The position numbers and the translations under genes were made by a program. 64,000 nt of DNA, from assembly GCA_001599295.1 (NCBI GenBank), contig BCGN01000002.1:186001-250000 (forward strand), written 5' to 3'. Below, one piece after another: positions 10,664 to 22,200 of the stretch (its first letter is position 1; each line of letters starts with the position of its first letter). Below the pieces are notes generated by a model. It was not told where the DNA came from. It saw only the letters and a list, made by a program, of their open reading frames with translations, and searched no databases. This stretch comes from Sporopachydermia quercuum (taxonomy: Eukaryota > Ascomycota > Sporopachydermiomycetes > Sporopachydermiales > Sporopachydermiaceae).

Positions 10664-13600
10664 ATGGAGATCTCCACTGAGTCCACGGACCCCCCTAATT
10701 CTGTCACGTCAGTAAAGCTTAGCTCGCTTCAACAGCATTATTTAAAGCGGGAATTGCTCACAATCAAGCTTGATGAGGAACTAGCGGCATTATCGGATGA
10801 TTTGTCCCTTCGGAAATTTGGATTTCCTTTCAATAGCTTTGGGGTAAACGTAATGAGGAAATCACGTATATTTCATAAGTCACAAAAAATAGACAGACCG
10901 GANAAGGTATTGGATCTTTCGTCCTATTCGGAATCTAAATCGAATGCCGATTCCGATAACATTTCCCATACTATCTGTCAAGACGGAAGACATTCAGCTG
11001 TATCTTCTCCGCTTAGGAAACTCTCAAGCGAATCAGCCCGCAAATCAGCGCAAAAAGAAAGCCTTGTTGCAGCTTCGGATTCGGCTTCAGTTTCGGTCCC
11101 CGTCTCCGCTTTATCTACGAGCTTATTTTCGGCAGCTTCTAGTAGCTCGAGCGTATATTACATCTCTTCAGATTACGATTTCCATCTTCTCCGCTTTTGC
11201 TTCGACAACTTCCTACTAACATTTCCCTTTATTGCAAAGTCGAAGGACTCTCTACTGCTTTTCCATAATATTCAGCAGTTCTGGGAAGATTTCTCGGATA
11301 GAGAAATTAGCGGATCAGATGATCGGCTGGAAGCTACCAAACGGAAGAAGATTGCGCAGAAGTTGAAACGATTCCTGCTTATAATTCTATCCTCTGGTAT
11401 TCCGACAGTCGGAGATTCAGCATTAACCTCTTTTGACCGGCAGACGGCTCGGCTGGCTTCAGGATTAGAGGCTGCGGATGATTCTGGAAATAAGCCAGCT
11501 ACAGTTGCCGAGGTGAAACTGCAAGCTACTAGTTTTTCCGCTAGTAAAACTTTGATTAGCAATAGTGTATGGCAGCCACATTATATTAACGGAATAGACG
11601 TGAATATTTGTGGAGTCCGGAAGCGGAAGACGGATAGAACTGACAGTATAATGAAATCACTAACTCTGGGGCTTCGATCTAAGCCAAAGCAGAAGTATGA
11701 ATTTCTGGTCCGGAGTCAAATGAAAGGTGGACCGGAATGTTTCGTATGGCGTACTTATGCCGATTTCCGACAATTGGATCGAGTCTTGCGGAAGGACTTC
11801 CCGAGCTTGAAAATTAGCCGATTACCGGCAAATTTGACCGGTTCAAGTTCCCATTCAGGTAAAGTGAGCGGGGGCAAACAGAGTGTGGATTTACAAAGCT
11901 CAAATTCGGCCATTTTCCCCGATTTTAACAAAAGTATTGATACGAAGGATTCTGTAGCCCTTACAGACGCGGACACAGATACGGAATTAGATCTTGATGA
12001 GGATCTTGAATCCGATTCGGACACGGAAGCAGGAAATACGGCAGTCAAACTCCCGAGAGAAAAACAACGTTTATCGCTTCGAGCATATCTCCGAAATCTT
12101 ATTAACTCTAAACGGCTTGCAATGTCCAAACCCTTTTTAGAGTTTCTGTTCAAAGATAAAGTATTCGGAAGCTTAACTACTTCTGAGCTTAAGGATATGC
12201 AAATGAGGAAACAAACTGACCTAATTCGGATAGAGAACGAATTAGAGTTTCAACGTATAACTAAAGAAAAGTCTTTAGAGCTCCAAACACTTATGGAGTC
12301 GTTTAAATCTACCATTTTGGAATCACCTTCGGGAATCAAAACCTTATTTGCGGAGTTTAAAACCTGCGCCACAATTTCCGAATGCAGTAAACTCGTACAA
12401 GGTTTCCTCCAATGGTGCAAAATCGAAGTGGCTGCTACTTTATATCAACTATTCTTATCTAACGACAATAGTGAAGAACTATTCAACCAAATCCGAACTA
12501 TCCATCGGTTAATGCCATACGGATTACTCAAAAACGTGCTGAAAATTACAAATCCGGTTGCTATGATGAAAGGCGTAATGGATCTGTTTTTAGCGCAGCC
12601 GTTTGGAGGGAAATCGATGCTACAAGCTGTGTTCGGAATGGTTTTAAATGACGACATCCGAGCTCAGACGGGATTACTCAAAACATTAGAAGCTCGGATT
12701 CAATACCGGGAGATAGTTTGGAAGTTGCAAACAGAGATCCCCAAGATTTGGGACGGAACTTCCGAAGGGAAGGCCCGGAAAGAAAAGCTGCACTTGTATT
12801 GTGAAGAGAACAAATGTGATATGATTGTGGCAATTTTAAATGAACATATCGGAGCCGGAAACGGAAAAGGAAATGATTGCAGTAAAGACCAAATCGGGCA
12901 AATGGCTTGGCGTTTATTCCGAAACTGGAAAAAAGAGCTTGAAAAGAAAACCGGAGATGACACCACTCGCTCCAGAAACTATCCCTATTCTAAAGACCCA
13001 GAAGATTACTCTAACATCAAATTATACTATCAATTATTAGTTCGCAGACAAGATAAAAATGCAATGAAAGCTATTTGGTATGAACCATTTCTTATCTCCG
13101 TTATTAAAGAAATTTTCATCATTTTCTATGAGCCTCTCATCTCCGTTTTCCAAGATGCTAAAGTATATGAAGCAATTGAAGATTTCCGTAGTTTTATGAA
13201 CGATTTCATCTTTACTATACGAAAAATCAAAAATGGAACAATTTATTATGAGGCAAATATCGGAAGAATCAACTCTGAACTCATTGGATTGCTAGATAGA
13301 CATATGAATGATATTGTGAAGTTTATTCATAGGGTTTATGCTAATGACAAGACAGGATTTTTTGATGATTTGCTGCAATGGCTGAATATTATTCTGCATT
13401 ATATAAAATACAGCAAAGGACAGGTTATTTTTGATATAGAAAGCGTTGTAAATAGAAGTATTGCTGAAGGAAAGATAAGCGGAGAGAGGATTACGGAGAC
13501 AATAGATGATATAATTTTCTATTGTCAAGCAAAACNGACAATATATGAAGATAGACAAAACGGAAATAGTTTGAAGAAAGGGGGTGTGTCTGGAGATATT

Positions 13601-14011
13601 TCTGGGAATGACAATGGAAATGGAAATTCCATTGTTGCAAAAGGCTGGGAAGAGGCGGGAATGGATAAGCTGTTAGCAGGAACTATAAAAGCAGCAGATT
13701 TAGGTTTAAACGACCTGGACCTGTATGATTTGGATTGGGTGGAAGAAAATAACGAGTCAGATGATAAAGAAGAAGAACAACAAGTGGAGGAGTTGCTGGC
13801 AGGGGGAGAAGGCGGAAAGGATGTCCATAAACGGGTAATGGAGCTGGAACGGAGAAGATTAGGTAGNCGGAGGAAAGAGGAAACGAAGAGAAAAGCAATA
13901 GAAAATCGGGAATTATTGAAAAATTCTCTTATGGAAGAGTTTAATAAGGAATTACGGAGACTATTAAGTTCTGAAAACGACCTGATGAAAGAGTTTATTA
14001 TGCAAGAATGA
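10664..14011 (+). CDS. LEC1: PX-domain lipid regulator Lec1 (YPR097W-like)
   Basis: 1115 residues. The N-terminal PX-associated region (about 20-280) starts LQQHYLKRELLTIKLDEELA. A PX domain follows at about 340-495, in two parts: KYEFLVRSQMKGGPECFVWR and YADFRQLDRVLRKDFPSLKI, then an acidic Ser/Asp-rich insert, then RLSLRAYLRNLINSKRLAMS. The long C-terminal helical part (DUF3818-like) runs to a charged tail. PX domains bind phosphoinositides, and S. cerevisiae YPR097W is linked to ergosterol distribution and lipid droplets. The order RDS3(+)-SYT1(-)-LEC1(+) matches YPR094W-YPR095C-YPR097W and supports orthology. N bases at 10903, 13536 and 13867 leave three undefined residues. The last third is more AT-rich than the first. 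Confidence 0.88.
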   Translation: MEISTESTDPPNSVTSVKLSSLQQHYLKRELLTIKLDEELAALSDDLSLRKFGFPFNSFGVNVMRKSRIFHKSQKIDRPXKVLDLSSYSESKSNADSDNISHTICQDGRHSAVSSPLRKLSSESARKSAQKESLVAASDSASVSVPVSALSTSLFSAASSSSSVYYISSDYDFHLLRFCFDNFLLTFPFIAKSKDSLLLFHNIQQFWEDFSDREISGSDDRLEATKRKKIAQKLKRFLLIILSSGIPTVGDSALTSFDRQTARLASGLEAADDSGNKPATVAEVKLQATSFSASKTLISNSVWQPHYINGIDVNICGVRKRKTDRTDSIMKSLTLGLRSKPKQKYEFLVRSQMKGGPECFVWRTYADFRQLDRVLRKDFPSLKISRLPANLTGSSSHSGKVSGGKQSVDLQSSNSAIFPDFNKSIDTKDSVALTDADTDTELDLDEDLESDSDTEAGNTAVKLPREKQRLSLRAYLRNLINSKRLAMSKPFLEFLFKDKVFGSLTTSELKDMQMRKQTDLIRIENELEFQRITKEKSLELQTLMESFKSTILESPSGIKTLFAEFKTCATISECSKLVQGFLQWCKIEVAATLYQLFLSNDNSEELFNQIRTIHRLMPYGLLKNVLKITNPVAMMKGVMDLFLAQPFGGKSMLQAVFGMVLNDDIRAQTGLLKTLEARIQYREIVWKLQTEIPKIWDGTSEGKARKEKLHLYCEENKCDMIVAILNEHIGAGNGKGNDCSKDQIGQMAWRLFRNWKKELEKKTGDDTTRSRNYPYSKDPEDYSNIKLYYQLLVRRQDKNAMKAIWYEPFLISVIKEIFIIFYEPLISVFQDAKVYEAIEDFRSFMNDFIFTIRKIKNGTIYYEANIGRINSELIGLLDRHMNDIVKFIHRVYANDKTGFFDDLLQWLNIILHYIKYSKGQVIFDIESVVNRSIAEGKISGERITETIDDIIFYCQAKXTIYEDRQNGNSLKKGGVSGDISGNDNGNGNSIVAKGWEEAGMDKLLAGTIKAADLGLNDLDLYDLDWVEENNESDDKEEEQQVEELLAGGEGGKDVHKRVMELERRRLGXRRKEETKRKAIENRELLKNSLMEEFNKELRRLLSSENDLMKEFIMQE

Positions 14012-14257
14012 TTATGAATTCCGAAATATGTATATATAAGTTAGAGCAGACGAATGAATTGTTTGAAAATTATACATAATTCCGCAGATAATAAGAATAA
14101 AGATAAATTGATGATGATAGTGTGAAAACGGACACTTGATATACGTTGGAAATGATATGATCATCCAGTTATGAATTATTAACACAGTTTGCTTTTACTG
14201 AGAATCCGCTATATCTTTTCCATTCTGTACTTTTTAACAATTGTTTCCCCGTTCTCA

Positions 14258-15065
14258 CTAATCGATACTCATCTCTGTTCGCTGAAGTAAGCTCCTTTTC
14301 TGCTCCAACATGATAAACTCTTGTTTTTGATCGATAGTGCTCTTTATCCGATCACGCAATCCTACTAAGGTACCGAGAACGGTTCGGTTAATTCCGGCTC
14401 CCTCTTCCGATCCCGCTATGTTCTCCGCTTTATCTTTTGCCTGTAATGATAGATTATAACTGAATTGGGAGATTTCCTTTTTCAGTAACTTTTCCCGTGA
14501 TTTTAGATGCCTTTGTGGATTTGGCTTATTCCTCGCTTCAGGAGCAACAAACTTGTTGTCCTGTTTTCCCGCTTCGGCTTCACTTTTGAGTTCACTTGGC
14601 AATTCCGATATTAGATCGGACAAATTTGTGTTAAGGTTGCCCCTCTTTTTCTTCTTCAGTCGTCGCAAACTTGATTTGGATATTTGTTGTCCTTGATGGC
14701 CCTCGGTGGCTAATTTCTGCAAAAATGATTCCTTCTTCGTGTCGTTTTTCTCCTTTTTGGTCTCCTTTTTCTGTCGGAGATACTCATTATGGGCTGATAA
14801 TGACTCTAGAATGTCCTTTTGTAACCTTTCTCCAGATTTGGACAAAATTCCTGAGCTCCCCGCTTTAGAGGCCGATTTGAGCTTGCTTCCTGCTTTAGCT
14901 CTTAAAGAAGCCGATTTCTTGATAGCCTGGGAGAGGTTTTATTAGTAAGATTATCAGGAAGCGGAATAATTTGGAACGGATAAAAATAGAGAATCCTGAA
15001 TTTGTTTGGAATGAAAAAAGAAAAGCGGAACTTTCAATAGTGAAAATGTGTCGGATACTTACCAT
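14258..15065 (-). CDS. SLX9: ribosome biogenesis factor Slx9 (intron right after ATG)
   Basis: Nucleolar protein needed for 20S/27S pre-rRNA processing and small-subunit export. Exon 1 is only the ATG (15065-15063), followed at once by donor GTAAGT at 15062. The branch point is TACTAAT at 14947-14941 and the acceptor CAG at 14929-14927. Exon 2 is 14926-14258. The spliced product is 223 residues and begins MAIKKSASLRAKAGSK, as expected for the family. Exon 2 holds the SLX9 signature: SFLQKLATEG then ISKSSLRRLKKKKRGN (about residues 70-100), and a C-terminal helical stretch. A downstream methionine at 14845 could start a shorter form, but it would lose the basic N-terminus. The gene converges on LEC1. 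An HSE-like array lies about 0.8 kb upstream. Confidence 0.85.
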
Positions 15066-16061
15066 TATGTGATGACTGTTCAGTAGATAGATAGTCTTGT
15101 GTTTGTGGACGATTTAAATAGTTACTGATTATCTAACCAAAATATATTAGGTGGAGCAACTTCGAAAAGATACAGAAAAGTAATACCGTTTTGTCAACAG
15201 ACAAAATGTGATGCACAAGGATAGTAAATGATAGTAAGTGAATAGATATTAGAAGTTTTGTTTGATAGTAATAAACAGAAATTTTTATATCAAGGAAGGA
15301 AGGAAGGTGTAGAAAATATGATGAGATGCAATGTTAGAATGAAATGGACGGAGACCTGAGAGCGAAATCTGATGATNTAAACAAAATATCTGATACTGGG
15401 GGTATGCAGGAGCTAATTGGAGAAAGTAATGATCAGAGTGTTGAAAGTGTGTTTTTATTGGCTTGGGGGCAGTTGAAAATCAAGGAACACATGCAATTCA
15501 CAACTTAATCTGTAAGGAAATATTTTGGGATCTGTTTTGCTCTATTCGATAATAAATTCCTTATTACAGCGACTCTTGCAAATATCAATACAAGCGAGTA
15601 GAATATTTCTGTAACCAATAATTCACTCAGGTCAATGTTCGCTTAAGTTTTCTTGGTTTAGTTCAAACTGGGTGCTCAGACCCTTTCTTAAAGTTCACTT
15701 TTTGATACTTCGTACCACAAGGTGAAAAGTTTATTTCTATGCAGGCATTCAACCAATTGCAATCTAGTAATTGATAATCATAATCAAATTGTCTGATGAA
15801 TTCGTTACAAGACCTGTAAGAAAAACAATGGAAATACAACAAATAGTTGTTAATAAACAGTTCTAATGACTCTAGAACAGAGTCTTCGCCTTTCAGAACA
15901 TTCTAGAGCATTCGAACGTGTTCGCAATTGAGTATCTACTACTAATCATACGATTCATACTGTTCTCTCTCTTTGTCTACACCAAGGAAAAAGTTGCTAA
16001 ATGCGTTGTATGTTGTATTTATTATACTTCATACATAACTTTTTTTATATAGAATCAAAAT
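15066..16061. other. intergenic, SLX9 5' side / CCP1 3' side
   Basis: 996 bp. It contains the SLX9 promoter, a short GGAA repeat near 15293-15305, an N at 15377 and the HSE-like array listed separately. No open frame with a family signal is seen. Confidence 0.4.
15875..15924. promoter_or_regulatory. heat-shock-element-like array
   Basis: Alternating GAA and TTC triplets fall on a 5-bp grid: GAA at 896, TTC at 901, GAG at 906, TTC at 911 and TTC at 921 (all +15000). A further GAA at 15875 and TTC at 15885 lie on the same grid. Hsf1 trimers bind such nGAAn/nTTCn arrays. It lies about 0.14 kb beyond the CCP1 stop and 0.8 kb upstream of SLX9, so the target is unclear. Confidence 0.4.
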
Positions 16062-17168
16062 CTACTCTTCTTGTTCATCCAAAGTCTTAAACTCCCAAGG
16101 AACACTATTAGGTCCAAATGGAACATTCAATTCCAACAATCTGGCAAAGGCATCGGCGAACACTTTGAAGAAATAGTCATTATCATTGGCAAATTTAACA
16201 ACTGACTTCTTGAATTCCTTATCCTGAATTAAAGCATAGTCCGCTGGAAGCATCATTAAAGACTTAGTTTTTACATCTTCATATTGAGCAGGACCATCCC
16301 ATTTCCTCCATTGCCATTTCTCATTTAATAGTAAAGTGTAGAAATCATTAGTGAAGGTAGTTGGTGAGAACGTCCATGGTCCTTGATATCCAGAGTTCTC
16401 TGGATGACATCTACCTAAACAATGAGCACCAATTAAGGCAACAATTTCTTCATCATTGAATCCCATACGATAAAATACATCACGAATGTGTTTGGATCCT
16501 TGTGAGGCATCTGGTAATCTTCCTCTTGGTGGTGAATTGGTTTCATCTAAATCAACTCTGCCTGGTCTCCATTTGATCTTGGGACCTGCCATTTCTTGAA
16601 CTGCTACAACACCACCTAATGTCCACAAATCTCCGTGCGATAAAAATGGGAATTCTTTGATGAAAGGTTCTAAAAATACTCTTCCGTGTTCCAATCCATT
16701 GTTTGCTGGATCTTTTCCTTCTTGTTCAAATCTCATAGTGCCACCGAATGAACCACCCGTACGCGTAGCTTTATCGTAGGTACCAGAAGAATGCCATGCA
16801 AGTCTCACGAGATTTGGACCATAAGAACCATCATCAAAGTCATCTACATCAATCAATTTTTTAGCAATCGCATTGTAAGCTTCCTGATAGTCCTCGTAGG
16901 TAGCTGGTCCTTTGCTGGCAGACTTTTCCGTGGAGTTCGAATTGGTATAGTAATAGTAGCCACCAGCTGCTGCTGCTGCTCCTAGCAAAATAAAAACCAA
17001 CCCGTTGGATGATTTTGGTTCTTTGGATGCTGTAGAGTAGTTTCTGCAGCTTTTATTGAATCTAGTGGTAGGTTTAAATGCTTGCCTCACTCGAGTTTGA
17101 GCAAGTCTGACAGTGGGGACCATTCTAGGTCTTAGCCCTGTGTTGCTTCTAATGACTCTGAATGCCAT
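16062..17168 (-). CDS. CCP1: mitochondrial cytochrome c peroxidase
   Basis: 368 residues, against about 361 in S. cerevisiae. It reduces hydrogen peroxide with electrons from cytochrome c in the intermembrane space. An Arg-rich presequence (MAFRVIRSNTGLRPR) is followed by a hydrophobic sorting segment (GLVFILLGAAAAAGGYYYY, about residues 56-74), as in the bipartite Ccp1 presequence cut by the inner-membrane protease and Pcp1. The distal heme-pocket residues are R122, W125 and H126 in LVRLAWHSSGTYD. The proximal histidine is H249 in LIGAHCLGRCH. The tryptophan that carries the radical is in SGYQGPWTFS. All key residues are present, so the enzyme should be active. Codon use is AT-rich with AGA arginine, unlike SYT1 and LEC1. 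Confidence 0.95.
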   Translation of the reverse strand: MAFRVIRSNTGLRPRMVPTVRLAQTRVRQAFKPTTRFNKSCRNYSTASKEPKSSNGLVFILLGAAAAAGGYYYYTNSNSTEKSASKGPATYEDYQEAYNAIAKKLIDVDDFDDGSYGPNLVRLAWHSSGTYDKATRTGGSFGGTMRFEQEGKDPANNGLEHGRVFLEPFIKEFPFLSHGDLWTLGGVVAVQEMAGPKIKWRPGRVDLDETNSPPRGRLPDASQGSKHIRDVFYRMGFNDEEIVALIGAHCLGRCHPENSGYQGPWTFSPTTFTNDFYTLLLNEKWQWRKWDGPAQYEDVKTKSLMMLPADYALIQDKEFKKSVVKFANDNDYFFKVFADAFARLLELNVPFGPNSVPWEFKTLDEQEE

Positions 17169-19205
17169 TGTTGAATACTCTAGAGATGTGTGATGAAGGT
17201 ATAAGATTTACTGATGCTATTGGCTTGTTGATATTTTAATGTGAACTGAAATCCGTTGATAGTAGTCACCAAGAGGTAAAGAGGATAGCAATTGGTTCTT
17301 ATAGTTTTCGCTACAGGTATTAATAAGTAAATAAAGTTCATCCAATTCATGTACTTATCATGCAAGATGACGGTAAAGCAGCGGGGGAGAGGTCTTATTT
17401 GGAAAGTGCTTATAATTATTTGCAGTTTGATTTGTTGCTTTACAAGAGGTAATATGGTAGAGAGATTACAATTAGAATAGTTGTGCGGAGTTGCATATGA
17501 TGAGATGAGATAGGGTTTGAAAACATGTATTTAAAATGAATGAAAGTGTGTTTTGTAGATGGAATATATGATCAGTTATTTTGTATAGTAAATATTGATT
17601 AGTTGGTAGTGGAATGAAAGGATTAGATATGGAGAAAAAGGTAAATAAGGTTCTCTCTTCTATACAGGAAGTACGCATGAGAGTCACATAATCGAAAGTC
17701 TCTTTATGCTATGACTTGCCTATTACTCAGCTATAGGCAGACAGGTTCATTGAGGACATCAAGCAATTATAAAAGATGGATTGTATTAAGGGTTGGCAGC
17801 TTTTGATTATAATGTCAGAAACTGAAATGGCCAGATTGAAATGTCCTTAGTAAGTTATTTATGCTAACCGTTCCATTCGTACATAGGTCTGTGCTTGTCG
17901 ATGTTAAATAGGGTGACTGCTGACCAGGATCATAAAGGTGTATGCAACGCATGCGGACACTTGGCTAGTTTTGATTCTTTTACTAAAAACTGTATAGAGG
18001 TTCTTCACCAATTCGCTTACTATGCAATAGCTTATCTGAATGAATAATCCAAGCACTGTCTGGAACCTTCTTCAAAAGAAAGAGAGAAAAATAGAGCGTT
18101 TAGCGATAGTGAAATTCATCAATATAAGGTTAGGTTTTTAATGAGATGCTACGGAGGGTCTAATAGAAGTAAAGTTTGATCTCCCGCTGAGATAGATTTG
18201 AGGACAATGATTAAAAAGTATGGAATGATCTCAAATGTGCAAAGAAAATGTATAAACAGGTTCTATAGATATCTGAAATTTGGCCACATTTTTCATTATT
18301 ACCAAGATGGAAACAGTAAGTGATTATTACAAAATATCAGTGCGTCAATGTGTGTATCAGTAGTCATAAGAATCTCGAAAAAAGTGAAAAATAGATTGAA
18401 GTTTATCCAGTTTATTAATAAGGTTCATTTAGTGCCTTTACTTTGTTTTGACACTTGAAACTCTAAATTGGCCTGCTGGGCCAGTTCCAACCAGATTACA
18501 AATAAAGTTTACTTCATCTTACGTTAATCACACAGCTATAATTCTTAAAACGGTCATCAGCTCATAGAATGGTTTATACTAATGTTACTGATTGATTTCC
18601 TATGTTTTTTTACATAATTTATTATATTACAAAGTCCACTCTGGAATGAAGGTATTAGCTTCTCAACAATCAATTGATCTACCCTATTAGCACTATACAC
18701 CTGTATGGATGTGCCTCCAGCAAATTTCGTAGATTCCAAAAGGGAAATTGGTCCAAATGCAGATACCATGCATCTTCTTGCAGATAATTTAAACCTTATC
18801 ACCCAGATCATCAACAGCAGCTCAACTGTTTAACTATTTTTGCTTTTTCAATATTTCATTATAGACAATAATGTTGCTCTGCTGTTCCTCAGACAACTCT
18901 TCTAAGCCGGAGGTAGATATTCAATGGCCTCTTTTCTCTTTAATGTATCTTTTATCCATGAACTATAGTAAGAGCAATAACGAATGAACTTCAATAGAAC
19001 GTATGATCTATTTTGTGTTTCCACAATGATTCAATTAGTGTGAATAAACTTATCTGAGCTACTTCAACACATTTATACCATGTTACATATAATACACAGG
19101 AAGCAATAACTAATATACAGGTCAATACTCTCTCACTCCTCGTCAGACAATCCTGATTGTAATTCTTCACCCCATCTCATCTCACACTTCCCACTAATAA
19201 CTTCC
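17169..19205. other. intergenic, 2.0 kb
   Basis: Between the CCP1 start and the 3' end of the zinc-cluster gene. It holds the CCP1 promoter. One minus-strand open frame (18557-18814) has no family signal, and its length is expected by chance. No other structure was recognised. Confidence 0.4.
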
Positions 19206-22200
19206 TTATCTTAATCCATATCCTAAGTACCCGTTGGTCAACAACTCGCGATATTCTTCATTATCAATGCCAACCAAGTTCCAGTCGAGCTCATTAGTCT
19301 TGAACTCATCTCCTTTATCTTGAAACTGTTTAACTTGTCGAAACGATCGTTCTAATTCTTCAAGGGAAAACCCTGCATTAGCTAAGTACTCTGCTGTTCC
19401 CGAACTGTTTGATTCCATATCAGGAGAACAAGGGTCCGAATTTCGGCTGAATTTGGCCGAGCTTCCAATATTTCCGCTCAAAGCTCGGCTCCCGCTCCCA
19501 CTAGTGTCTGAGCTTCCTGCTGCTCTTCCTCCCTTACTATTGTTATTATTACTATTGTCTCTACTGCCACTGATAGCTTCCACATACTTGGATAGTCTAT
19601 TCGATAATGCAACGTTTGGATACGTCATATTCATTCCTCGGATGTCCCCAACTTTTGATGCTGTTTTTCCTGCATCGTTCACCAAAAAATCAACCGTGCA
19701 TTTATTTAGATATGTCTCGGTAACGTTCTTACCACCAAATACTGATGCAACAGTATTCACAATAGCTGTGCTGGAAGTCGTAGGTGAAGGTGTTCCGCCT
19801 TCTTTCTCTCGTTTAGCTAGATAAAGTCTGCGTAGGGACTCTGCTACTTTCAGATTCTGTTTCACTGTCTCGGGCACACTCAGGAACCTATCAGATAGCT
19901 GTTTTAAATCCTCGATAAATGCATCCACATCATTGAACAGTTCTGCTGCATCATTAGGATGAATGTTCTCTAGTAATAACAGCATGGCTTGAATAACACT
20001 ACCAGCAAACCCTTGATGGATTGCTGCTAAATACTGGTTGCATGATAGGGGATACCTTCTTCGTAGGCATTTATACACAGCAAACATAGCTTTGGCAACT
20101 GGCAAACACACTTTCCAAGCAATTGGAACGTTCATATGTAAATATTGCTGATATAAACGGAACCTCTGAATACACATTGCAGAATGCGCCATATGGTGTT
20201 GGAATCGCAGATTGATTTCAAAATCAGGAGGTCTGTTTTGCAAATATGTCTGCGGAATATCGACCAACGAGTTTGTTTTAGGATCCAATCGGAAAAACCA
20301 AGGTGTTGATTCACTCAATTGTTCTAGTTCTTTATCAAGAGCTAACAGGCCTTGGAATACTACTGTTTCGTCTTTAGCCTTTGGTATTTCAAAAACGCCA
20401 TTAATGATCATCATAAGCCTTGCTCTGTACCTGTTGAAACAGGAGTCGGTTGGAACGTTCACTGGTAATGTTTGCACTGGTTCTGGCTGTTTTGCCTGAG
20501 AGGAACTAGATAGTTCGGGATTCTGATGCATTGGATCGTTGGTATAAACTTCAGGATCGATCTGGGCATCGTTTATATTAGCTGGGAGAGCAACTTCACT
20601 AAAATAGGATCTTACAAGCACTGGTCTTCCTAGACAAAGAGCTCTGAATGTATCGGAGCCACACAAATCCCACCAGATTCTTCTATGCATTTCTGTTTCG
20701 TAAAGAGTCAAATCTCTCCTTTCTGAACAATGGAGATTCAGTGCTTGTGCATGAGTCAAAGAGACACCGCACACTGAATTCATGTGTTCCATCTTATTTG
20801 TTGAATAAAAATACAGTTGTAATACGCAGAATGTTTGTAGTTGGTGAAACTGCGGCTTTTCCATATACTTTCCCGCATTGAGAGCTTGCCGTGTGGCGTC
20901 GAACCAAATTTCACTTAACTTGGCGCAACGTTCAGGAGTTATTTGGAACCGAATGCCCATTTCACGGGGTAAATGGGTGATAGATGTGCACAGCACAGCA
21001 AATAGCAATGAAAGCCATACTAAATTGATTCCTTCGTAGTTATTTCTCCCAAGAATTTCTCGTTCAAACTGAGCGACTTGCCTTCTGAATGTTTCTGCAT
21101 GCAATGGCCTATAAATATAGTCTAGAGTGTTGAGATAGTAGTCGATGAGTTCAGTTAAAAGTTCATGAGAAGGTAGCAGCTGTGGTAAAGCCATGGCCCA
21201 GTTAACTGAGGAGTCAATGAAGTTGTACACATCATAGCAAGGAGTTAGCTTGTCAATATGGATTGTTTTCCCTACTAAGTACAGTTTTGATGGGTCATTC
21301 GTATAGAATTTGGTTAATCCGTTGAGGCTGCCATTAACGAGGGCTTCCAGTATTTCTACTGGTTCCGAGTCTTTAGTATTGTCGTTTTTGCTGTTTCCAT
21401 CACTAACAGACTTTCCTGATGCTTCCTTATTAATGTTGAAGCCTAATTGACCGGAGGATGACGATGAGTTGTTGTTAGAATATACACCTATGTTCCCTGT
21501 TGCGCTTCCTATGGAGCCTCCTATTGAGCCCCGGAGTGCGCCATTTGAAATACTACCGGGCTCCTCCACAACATTTCCGCCTATTCCAAACGATCCTAAG
21601 GAAGTTATGCTTGGGTTGGGGTTAGGGTTTGAAAGTTTGGGAACGGAGTCCAGACGGTCAGCTGGGCGATAAGGTGGCAACGACGGCATTTGGGGGAAAG
21701 GAAGAATCGGATTAGCTAGGGAAAATGATTGGTTCTGTGCAATATTATGTTGTGGCTGCGGCTGNGACTGTGACTGAGGAGGTGGTGTTGCAATCAATGT
21801 ATTTACTTGTCCTGGTTGCGGTGGCTGAGCCTGTCGAATATTGGATTTCATTCCGATTAAGGAAGAATTCATTTGCATCAAATGTTGCTGATTTGACACC
21901 ACTGTAAATGGTGATGTTGCTGCCACTAAGGGGATGTCTCCTCCTACTCTTCCGTAGTTTCGTGATGTGTTCAGTTCAGCTCCTGGGCCAGTATTTCGTT
22001 TGATCAAAGCCTCATTAGAATACTGCTGATTCATACCAAGTAACGGCGGTTGAGAATAGGAAGCATATGATCCAGGAGAGTTATGATTAGACCCCCGGCG
22101 AGACATCTGTTCTCTGTGAGAATGCGAAGGCTGCGGATGTAAGGTTGTGTGTTGGTTTAGATTATGGGATTGCGAATGTGGCTGATGTATGTGAGCTAAC

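Noticed and set aside
14105-14202. GATGATGA followed by CTGA, possible C/D snoRNA
   Set aside because: No terminal stem brings the boxes together.
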